A DNA stretch of 64,000 bases, taken from assembly GCA_020726505.1 (NCBI GenBank), contig JAHLEZ010000004.1, positions 806,001 through 870,000 of the forward strand. The letters are read 5' to 3'. The notes under the pieces were generated by a model. The model ran no database searches, was not told the origin of the DNA, and worked only from the letters and a program-made list of their open reading frames with translations. Below, piece by piece: positions 55,681 through 64,000 of the stretch (positions within the stretch are counted from its first letter, which is position 1; every line of letters starts with the position of its first letter). A program made the position numbers and the translations under genes. The DNA is from Leptodontidium sp. MPI-SDFR-AT-0119 (Eukaryota; Ascomycota; Leotiomycetes; Helotiales; Leptodontidiaceae).

Positions 55681-56780
55681 TTACAACATGACAATATTCG
55701 CAAGCTCGGCTAACAGAATCATCGCGTACACTTTCCCACCCGGAGTTTTTGAATGTAATTTATTTCCGGAGCTGCGGCTTGTTGTTGGGAGGGCCGTGGT
55801 TGACGTTGTGGTGGGTGCTCCTGGTAGATTTGGCCTCGTTACGCCAGGTGTGGGCGACTTCAGGCTAGATGAGGCACCAAGGGCAGTGGTTGACGGAGAA
55901 CTAGAAGGTATGAAAGGGACCTGGGATGGAAATGGGCCGCCTATAAGTGACGTGAGGTCGACCGGAGGAAGAGTTGACTACAATATCACCCAGAGTCAGC
56001 GAAGTGTCTCGGACCCCAAAAGCCCTTGCTTGTGCTTGTGAAAGACTTACTGCCCCTGATCGAAAGTACGAACAGACCGAGTACCCGAGAATGTTGCTCT
56101 CTGCTGCAGATGTTGCTTTGCAACTTATGTTGCCGTTGTACTGGCATTCGGAGAAAAGCGAATATACAGGTTCTCGGCAGACGCAGCTCAGGTATTCGGT
56201 AGTCTGTGCTGGGAGATAAGTGCTCGAGCACAGATTGGTTTCGTAGTCTGCGCTCGTACAGCTAAGTGCTAATCGAGAACAATCTGCTGCCGCCCAGGTC
56301 GTTGTGAGGGATGAAACCGGGAGGGTTGTAGGAGTGAATGAGAGTGTGCCGAGATGGGCTGAACATTGAGTATGCCAGTCGTTCGTGAGACTACTGAACA
56401 TGATATCCATAAGTGGCATGCCAATGCAGAGAGTGACGTCGCTCTGACACCTAATGATAATCTCGTCAGTGAAGCCTCTTCTTCATGGTGTTTCGCAGAA
56501 CTAGAGGGGTCCTTTACTTGTAGTAGTCAGACAGCATTTCCTGCTGGCAGAAGCAATCGACCTTCTCCTCATCAGTAACTAGGGCTTTGCAGCGAGCATG
56601 ATAATCGTTCATAGCCAAGCATCCTGAAAGTTCAGTCAAATGAGCAGATGGTAAGCACCAATCTGCTGGAGGTACACCGCCCAAAATGAAATCTTGCCTC
56701 GGAAGCAGAATCGCATGGGTGAGGCTGGCCAAAATCGGGAGGAGCAGCTTGTACTTCCAGAATCCCTCAGACATTCTCAT
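55681..56780 (-). CDS. Secreted Cys-rich protein, probably GPI-anchored
   Basis: Exons: 56,518-56,780; 56,051-56,450; 55,681-55,977. Introns of 67 bp (GTAAAG..ATTAG) and 73 bp (GTAAGT..TGTAG); phases agree, 319 residues. From ATG 56,780 the protein starts with a signal peptide (YKLLLPILASLTHAILL); the upstream ATG at 56,879 would bury it. The mature part has a regular Cys spacing (WCLPSAHLTELSGC, RCKALVTDEEKVDCFCQ, KCQSDVTLC, DWHTQC, CSRLALSCTSADY, LSCVC, SECQYNGNISC) typical of a fungal extracellular family related in style to CFEM proteins. A Ser/Thr/Pro stalk and a hydrophobic C-terminus (YAMILLAELANIVML) indicate a GPI anchor. It probably sits in the cell wall or plasma membrane surface; the ligand is unknown. 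Confidence 0.82.
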
Positions 56781-57431
56781 GGGGTTGGAAAGATTACTTC
56801 TCGATGTCGTGAAACCCGATGAAGAGGCGTTGAGGTCTTCTGAGATTGAAAATATCGAAAGGCTGTGGAGGTGATGCATGCGATGCGATGAACTTGGGGA
56901 TCTTGAAAGTGCACGTTATCCGTGCTTCTCTAAGCCGAACGCCCTGCTGTGGCTGTGATATTGTTTGCTTTTGGTTACTCCACGGGATGTGTTTTCAGCT
57001 GTCTCTCCAAATGGCGTGTGATGCCGCTGAACAATGGTCAATACGGGCGCCAAGGACCAGCCACTTCAAGCCACGACAACTCAATGCGGGATATATCCAT
57101 TCAAGTACCGAATCTACTTGAACATGAGCTGATGTCGGAGCCTAATCCTCAAGTCCATTGAAAACATTCAAATAAATCAGAAGACGGAACGCGATGAAGT
57201 GCAAAAGAAGGCCGGGTACGCATTTCTAAAGCTTCGCAAATATTGATGCATCTCTGCAGTGTTAGACAGACCCTTCAAGAATTGACAACAGTGAGAATAT
57301 ACACTGACAGACACCTTCCTTGGATTTGAACAAACACAGTTTAACCTGCAGAGCTGGGCGGTTTGTCCTTTGAAGTTCAACTGCGTTTTTCTTGCAGCGA
57401 GCGGAGTTACTTCCCTTCCCAACTCCATCAG
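56781..57431. other. Divergent intergenic region
   Basis: Separates the GPI-protein gene (minus) from the DUF3433-like gene (plus), so both promoters lie here. No other feature seen. Confidence 0.35.
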
Positions 57432-59694
57432 ATGGATAGCCAAAGGCCCCTTGCCACTCCTGGACCCGAAGCACAGAATGGAGACCAGAGCGATATCCGC
57501 ACACAATCTCCAATTTCTGGGTCGACTGAAATTCAATCCGCAAATCAACACCGCCCCGTCAGCCTTGTGTCTGCTATCAGTTCTACTGCGATAACCACTC
57601 AAGCGGATGCAGACAACGCATCCACACTCTCTTTAATTCACCAGACTTCCCCCGATCACGAATTACCAGACCCCTCAAATGTTCAACAACCAACCGCAGG
57701 GACAACCACCGCTACGCCAGTCGTGGTTGAAGATGTTGCTAGGAACCGCCCAAGCGTAGAACTTCAAGTTGAGCAAGCTGATAAGAGGAATTTATGGAAA
57801 CATTTAAGGAGCATTCGGAGATACTGGAGAAGTCCAAATAGAGGACAGTGGAGGTCCTGGAAAACGCGATGGCCGTGGCTTTCTTTGATTCTCTTCGTCA
57901 CCATTTCGCTTGTCCTGGTTATCTGTACATTGGATTCAACGTGAATACCCCTTCTCTCTATCTCAGAAACACTGATGGCTGCAATTTATTTGAGCCTGTT
58001 GTCTCTTATAGGCCGTTCAGAGGGCAATTAGCTGACATCCAAGTAGGTCAAGACAAAACACAGGCTTTGCATCCCTCGGAAACCCCCCAGGATTCCTCTC
58101 GAAACGTCCCGCTCTCGAGAAAGCACTCTGGTCTCAAGGAATCCTGTACACGACTCTCCCGGCATTCTTTATGACTTTGTATACAATGATGATATCCTCG
58201 TCCGTTACCAGTTTTGTCGAACTCCAGCCGTTCCTAGATCTCGCCAAACCGAATGGTGGACCAGCCAAGACGACGGTCATGCTTGACTATCGTACATACC
58301 CCATTCTATACAGCTTCGCCATCGCTTTTCGGAATAAACATACGCTTTTAGGAGTCTACATGATGCTGTCGGTGGCCTTGACTGTGGCTGTGGTACCCCT
58401 GACAGCCTTCCTGTTCACCGACGGGTCGTTCAATTTCGACGCCGCTGTCCCCGCCACTCTGACTACCTTCTTCGACGAGACGAGCGTGTTAGCCATTCCA
58501 GACTTGCGACTCATCATGGATTTCGCATCTGCATTTCGGATATACGATGGCCACGCACCGCCATGGACAAACGGGGAATACGCATTCCCCAAACTTTCCA
58601 CCCCCGACATTCCTGAACCAACTCCGGGGAATCTCACAGTCAACGTCACTGCCCATTCCGCATATATAGACTGCCGTATAATCCCCGAAAACGAGTATAC
58701 AGTCACTAGGATCGACCACATCGGTGGAGATATCCCCGCTTTCACTCTCCAGATCTCATCATCTGATCGAGGATGCACCGTAACCAACAACCTCAACATC
58801 CAACACAAAAGCCTGCCAAATCTGCAACCTAATTCAACATACATGACAACCTGGTCAACATCCTGCACTCTAGACACCGAATATAGTCGGTTGAGCATCC
58901 TAAGCGTGTTGTACAATCAAGGAGCCAACACGCTCTCAAACTTCTCGCTTATCTCCTGCATCCCCTCCTACTGGCAAACACCCGGAAATCTATCAATAGC
59001 GACACCGACTCTCAATTCAAACTCTGCACCGTCAATAAACGCGTTCTCAAGCAACGAGAGTGATGCAGTCCAGTTCAGACCCCAAATTCTATCGTTGTTT
59101 ATCGAATCCTCGCTTCATACCATTGGGAGTTTCAACCCCACTTCAGATGTGGAGGCGAATGACTTCGGGAGACATATATTGTCTCTCGCTGAGAAATATA
59201 ACGGATCTTCACCGATGTCGCCCGAAGCTTTATCAAGTGCTGCGGAGGTGCTTTTTTCTTCGATTTATAGCGTGCTGCTGAGTACGACTGTGATGCAGCC
59301 AAGGCCGCAACCAGAGACCGGGATAGGCATCTATTCGAGACAGCAAACTAGAGTTGTGGTGGTGAGTCCCGTTGCATATATCATTACCGTGATTTTGGCG
59401 GGCGTGGTAATTGCGATTGTCACTATGTTTTGGTATGGAACGCAGCCTAGTATCCTTCGTGAAGAGCCTGTGGGGATCCTCTCTCATGCGGCTGTTTTGG
59501 TCGGTAGCGACCTGCTGGAGACGATGAAACGTCTTCGGGATGCACCTAGATATGATGGGAAGATGGTACAAGCATTGAAGGGGCGGTTTTCCGATTTGGA
59601 GGATGCAAATTGCAAAATGGACAATGCTGGGACTAATGGGGCAGCCAACGTCGTGTTTACGAGTACGGCTCCAGTTCCTGCTCAGACTCCTTGA
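57432..59694 (+). CDS. DUF3433-like multi-pass membrane protein
   Basis: Exon 1 (57,432-57,940) starts MDSQRPLATPGPEAQNGDQ, is disordered to ~residue 115, then has basic RSIRRYWRSPNRGQWRSWK and a membrane helix WPWLSLILFVTISLVLVIC. The main exon (58,064-59,694) has GFASLGNPPGFLSKRPALEK, LWSQGILYTTLPAFFMTLYT, the DUF3433 element LDYRTYPILYSFAIAFRNKH, a second helix GVYMMLSVALTVAVVPLTAF, a large N-glycosylatable lumenal/extracellular part (many NxT/S, paired Cys) and a last helix YIITVILAGVVIAIVTMFW with a short cytosolic tail. DUF3433 proteins are fungal and uncharacterised. The link between 57,941 and 58,063 is not resolved: simple splicing leaves the phases off by one, so a small exon or a disruption lies there. 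Confidence 0.72.
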
Positions 59695-59734
59695 TCTCAA
59701 TGGGGATTCCAAAGCTCAAAGCATCTCCCGGTAT

Positions 59735-61520
59735 TCATCGAACGTACGGGTCATCCCAATTTGGATCATTCATCATACGAGGAAATCCGTCGCGGTTCAA
59801 CAGCTTCAACTCTTCCATCGATACCACCTCTAGACCATCCCACCGCCGCCTCCAACACACTCGACGGGAACGACTACGATAATCAACCTTTACCATACTC
59901 GCAATCTGTAAACCGGGATGATGAATAAAAATATCCTGGACCAAAAATTCACGCATCGACTGGCGGTGAGGTTTTTCGCCCAGGAAAGTCGTAAGATGAA
60001 GCTCGTTCAGATGAGGAAGCTTTGCCAAACTCGACAGCAACAGCGGCTGAAGTATTGTTAGTTATCGAGGGATTTTGAAGTAGCATGTGTGAAGTACTTA
60101 CCATGTCTTTCCATTTCAAACCGACTCGAAGATGCGTCAGGTTTTCACACTTCAATATCAAACCGGAGAGCAGAGTGTGAAACTCATCATCCAGCTCCGA
60201 GATGACTCGTTCATCTGGGTTATCAAGAGCCAATCTCTTCCACTGTCCCTTCAAGCCTCCGCATTTAGACAATTCCGCAACCACACCGTCGTACTCGTCT
60301 CTGACGTAAAAGCTGTCCAGCGCGGGGAAATCACTTCTTAGGTCTATATCCGTGGCGTCACAGTCATAATCGAAGGAACCGAAATGGACCGACCGAAGAT
60401 TGGGTGCCTGTCGAGCCATGGCGGCAAGTGCAGAGTTAGAGAAGGAGTACGGACTAGACATGGCGAACATGTTGTTTGCACCGTTTTCAATGAAGATGTG
60501 TTCCAAAATTGAAGTGTCAGTCAGGACATGGATGTGGTTTGTCAGGATGCAGAAGCTGCCCAGGTCTAGCTTTCTCAAGGATAGCAAGGGCGTAGATGGC
60601 ATAGAATTGAACACGGTAGCTGGCACAGGTTCTCCTGTACTAGGATCGTGTGTTGGGAAGTCAAATTCTTGACAGATTGCGGAAAAGTAGTCGACGATTT
60701 CAAGATCATGCTCTTCCTCGTCGAAGAAAATCTCATCCTCGTCTTCAGCTATGATGCTGTCATCTCCCCTTTCCCAAGATTGGCATCTGTCCTCGTCCAG
60801 GGAAATGCCTAGGTGTGTCAATTTTGGCGAATTGATCAAGACTCTCGCGATTCGTCGCGCAGAAGCATTGTTGGGAATCCAGATATTGGAGATTTCGAAC
60901 GATCGAAGATTCTTGAATTGTGAGATTTGCTCTTCGAATGCCCTGTTCGCCACGAATCCATATCCGTTTCTCTTCATTGGACATAAGACGCTGAGGCTTG
61001 TCAGGCAGTTGAGCTGAAGCAGCAGTGGAGCCGTGGTGGGTTGTGGAATGAAGAAGCAGGACCAGCTAGTTAAAAATTAGCTGAAGTAGCCATATAGTTC
61101 CAAGATGACAAGTAGACTTCCCTGAATTCCTCAAGCCTGATGGCCTTCTCGATGCACGCCTCAAGAACCTCAAGCAACTCGCCGAGATCGCTCTCTGGTG
61201 TGTCCCTCGCATATGAACACCACGCTTCAAATTTCTTGACATGTGCTAATCTCTTGGACGAAAGCTGCAACAAGCCTCGAAGGTTCTCTGCTACTTTCCT
61301 GATGGGCGCTCTACTAGAGCTTGTAACCAAGATCTCTTCGAAAAGACGAGGAGTGGCAAAGTCCCGAGTAGCTCTGGAGACTAGGCACCAGTTGTAAAGA
61401 TCAGATCTGAGCTCCACCTGTGATCTGATTAGCTTTGCTCTCCTAAGTTTCGGGGATGTGGATGTTCTATACATGGCCTATGATCTCACTGATGATTTCA
61501 AGTGGCAACCCATACCCCAT
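59735..61520 (-). CDS. F-box/LRR-like protein
   Basis: Exons: 61,473-61,520; ~61,112-61,417; ~60,102-61,065; 59,735-60,046. Intron 1 (55 bp, GTATAG..CACAG, branch GCTAAT) joins MGYGLPLEIISEIIGH to VELRSDLYNWCLVSRATRDF, rebuilding an F-box-like start (LPLEII..I....L...CLVSR..). Intron 3 (GTAAGT..TTCAG, 55 bp) is clear; the donor of intron 2 is uncertain by a few bases. The body has Leu-rich units (FKNLRSFEISNIWIPN, SPKLTHLGISLDE, LSLRKLDLGSF, APNLRSVHFGSF, CENLTHLRVGLKW, LPHLNELHLTTF). F-box proteins pick substrates for SCF ubiquitin ligases; the target is unknown. It is convergent with the DUF3433-like gene, only ~40 bp apart. Confidence 0.75.
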
Positions 61521-62211
61521 TGTGTCTGTCGAGGCTGGGGCTGGTATGATGAGCCCTGATGAGAGCGTGTCGGCCTAAATCCAGAGAGAAGAGATGAGGA
61601 CGTGAGTATGAATTTCTTTGTAACGGGAGGTTAGGACAAGTGGTGTTGATCACTCAGACATAGGTCAAGAACCCAAGTAAGATATGGATGGCTTGCATGA
61701 GGTACGGCCAGTAAAAATAGGAAATCGGTATCCATGTCATGATGTTGCTGACTGCCAAGCGAGGCAGGTGTTGCAGCAGACGTGGTGATCATGTGACCTG
61801 TACCGGAATCAGCCAGAGAGTATCAACGAATGAAGCCACCGCGTAGCCAGAATGATTCAACGGATTTGCACATAGTTCAGACTAGAAAAAAAGTTACGTA
61901 TAAGCCCATAAGACTGCAAACGGGCTTTCGCTACACTCGTCACCTAGTTCGAGGCCCTTGTGCCCTTTCCATACCTCGATCAGGGTCAGTGAAAGGTACG
62001 AGGAAGAATTGATGAGAGTTACTGAGGGACAAAATTTACTATTAAAGTCATTATATTCAACGTGCCATTTTGCTGGCGGGATATACCTAAATCTACCTAT
62101 GAACAAACCCGGATGATCCCCATACGCCATCGCTCCAGCCATCCAACCCAACCAGCCGCCCAATCGCCCAATTAATCCACGTCTTTATTTCCCTCGAATC
62201 TCAGGACTTTC
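61521..62211. other. Intergenic, no gene seen
   Basis: About 690 bp between the F-box gene start and the lectin-like gene end. Nothing recognised. Confidence 0.4.
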
Positions 62212-63784
62212 TCAAATAAAATCCGCCGACCAAACCCCATTGATCTCAATACTCTCCGCCAATTTATCTTCAATCAGCCGAAAGAACCTGGACTGGCTAT
62301 CCCACGCCAGCGACGCAATCTCAGCACCAGCAGCATCACTAAGGCCCCACGAAAGATCTTTATAAGGCTGCGTATTCCAGCCTGCAGTCGTGATGCCGGA
62401 GGTAGAATTAGGTTCGAGGTCACCTCTCGTGATCTGTGCGAAGTCTTCCGACGAGGCGTTCGTGGCGAATATCTCATAGATGCGTGCGTCGGATCCGGTG
62501 TAGTAAACGCTGAGGATGTCGGTGCCGCTTTGGTAACTGGCTGAGACAGGGGCGAGGGGCTTCCATTTAGTAGGTGCTGAGGAGAGGATTGGTGTTGCTG
62601 GTTTTGGAGGTTAGTCTGTGGAGATGGAGGAGGGTGGATACAGACTTACGATTCCGCCACCAGCCGTCGACTGATTGTACGTTGTAGAGGGTCTTATCTT
62701 TATCATCTACGTACAAGAGGACAACGTCATCGTTGATCACAGACGCAGAGATACTGCTCCCGCTCAAAGCTTTGCCGGAAATTGTCCTTCCGTGGTCCCA
62801 TGTTCCATCTCCTTGGCTCCCTAGTTCAGTGACGTATTTATCGGTGTTGTGGTAGAACACACGGTAGCCTAACGTGGAGTTGAGGTACACTGATTCGATG
62901 GCCGACGTGGCAGATAATGGGTATGTGATACCCTTGGTAATGACATCGTTATAAACTGACATGCAAATCTCTGCCATGCAGCTAAAGTTCGCAAGAACGA
63001 TGTTCTGCTCATGAACATAGAATATGTTCAGATACACGTTTCCATCGCTCCCCAGCATACTAGTCGCAGTCATAGGATCGTCCATAGATGGAGCAATGTC
63101 GAACTCCAAGGTCTGATCCGGCGACCAAGCTCCCGTGCCGTTGTTGAACTTCATCAAGACATCATCAGAGCCAGTCTTCGCGTGAACAACGTGCATCTTC
63201 CATTCCGTGCGGTTTGCCCCTGTGAAGACACCTGCCGAAGTGATTGATGGGAATTTCTTGTGGGATTTGCTGTTCGTGACTCCTACTGCGACACCGATGA
63301 TGATGGCGCAAAGTATGAGAACTCCTACTCCTGTCGCAATCATGAAAAATCGTCTCCGCGGCATGCCCAATATCGTCCTCGGTGGCTGCCTTTGAGGTAA
63401 CGACTCAGTTCCTGACTTCTGACTTCGCGCAGCTTGATCATAATCCACAACATTTCTGTTGAGTGTGGTTGCGCTCGCTCCCTCTTGTGCTGGGTCACAA
63501 GGGATCAATCCTGATGGTATATCGACTACCGTGGGGTATCGTTCTTCGTCTCGCATTACGTATTTTTCTGCAGGTAAATTTGGCGGTGTTCCGTAGCGTG
63601 GTGCGGGAGAGGCGTTGATTGACATTGGGCTTTCTGTTAATTCCATCCCGTAGTCGTAGGACGGTGGCGCGTATTTATGTCGTTCGCTCGTCATGGCGAA
63701 TTTGTCATCCCCAACCTACGATTTTGTTAGAGAAGTAATGCCAGAATCATCTTGCAATCTTACCGTGTACGACATTTGGCTCAT
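62212..63784 (-). CDS. Membrane-tethered fucose-lectin-like beta-propeller
   Basis: Exons: 63,764-63,784; 62,650-63,715; 62,212-62,597. Introns: 48 bp (GTAAGA..GTAG, branch CTAAC) and 52 bp (GTAAGT..CCAG); phases agree, 490 residues. Exon 1 codes only MSQMSYT. A Pro/Tyr-rich cytosolic part follows, then PRRRFFMIATGVGVLILCAI with a further hydrophobic run as a single signal-anchor helix, so a type II membrane topology. The outer part has repeated blades with the motif style of fungal fucose-specific lectins (Trp/Tyr-rich: NVYLNIFYVHEQNIVLANF, GYRVFYHNTDKYVTELG, VLLYVDDKDKTLYNVQSVDG, ILSVYYTGSDARIYEI, EIASLAWDSQSRFFRLIED). The proposed role is glycan binding at the cell surface; sugar specificity cannot be read from the sequence. 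Confidence 0.75.
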
Positions 63785-64000
63785 TGTTGAAGGGGGACAA
63801 AAAAAAAACGAGGTTGAAGGCAATGGCTTCGATGGACTCGATTCGAAGTAGTTGAAGAACCAGACTGCAGCGGAATGTACGAAATGATCAACAAATCAAA
63901 CAAAGTAAAGGAATAAACAAACTCGAGGAATCAAAACAACTTTTAAAAGAAATGTAAGTCGACGTCAACAGACGTGGAAACAAGGACAAGTAAGGAGCGT
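63785..64000. other. Upstream region of the lectin-like gene, to window edge
   Basis: AC/AT-rich leader-like DNA with an A-run at 63,801-63,809. No other gene seen. Confidence 0.4.

Noticed and set aside
58356..58916. 186-codon minus-strand ORF
   Set aside because: Antisense to the DUF3433-like coding exon with no domain sense.

Overview
This window is most likely a chromosomal segment of a filamentous ascomycete (Pezizomycotina). The family mix (2EXR, Clr5-domain, DUF6601-like, DUF3433-like, F-box/LRR, BTB, T5orf172 proteins) and the RIP-like mutated repeats fit Leotiomycetes/Helotiales best, but the order is an inference. Genes are short, with introns of about 45-100 bp that have GT-AG borders and CTAAC-type branch sites. 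There is no operon structure and no bacterial or CRISPR feature. I saw no tRNA or rRNA.

Left arm (1-15.1 kb): a BTB-domain gene cut by the window edge, divergent from a complete dolichol-phosphate mannose synthase (dpm1); two 2EXR-domain paralogues either side of an acidic low-complexity protein gene; a Clr5-domain gene with an in-frame stop; a Tc1/mariner-like MITE; and an unusual ORF in which a DUF6601-type membrane protein runs straight into a piece of the lipid-transfer protein VPS13. Related terminal repeats in opposite orientation flank this ORF.

Central island (15.9-32.9 kb): a gene desert of very AT-rich DNA. Two small inverted-repeat elements lead into a degenerate hAT-type transposon (about 17.48-32.86 kb). 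A complete Ty3/Gypsy LTR retrotransposon is nested in it (21,136-28,598; two 247-bp LTRs, TG..CA ends, 5-bp target duplication CCTTA). RT, protease, RNase H, integrase, chromodomain, hAT catalytic and hATC signatures can be read through many stops, and both elements show transition-type decay as expected from RIP. The hAT element carries at least 15 copies of a tandem branch-site-like motif, most of them inside intron-like contexts, plus an unidentified spliced gene with a hydrophobic helix.

Right arm (33-64 kb): a small C2H2 finger gene; several decayed genes (a fungal unknown, an ankyrin fragment, a Dal5-like MFS transporter) whose stops are largely explained by CpA-to-TpA changes; a well-resolved four-exon Clr5-domain gene; a T5orf172/GIY-YIG protein with C-terminal membrane segments; a C2H2 regulator; a GPI-anchored Cys-rich surface protein; a DUF3433-like membrane protein; an F-box/LRR protein; and a membrane-tethered fucose-lectin-like propeller. 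Apart from dpm1 (glycosylation) these look like accessory, regulatory or surface genes in a repeat-affected, gene-sparse compartment.
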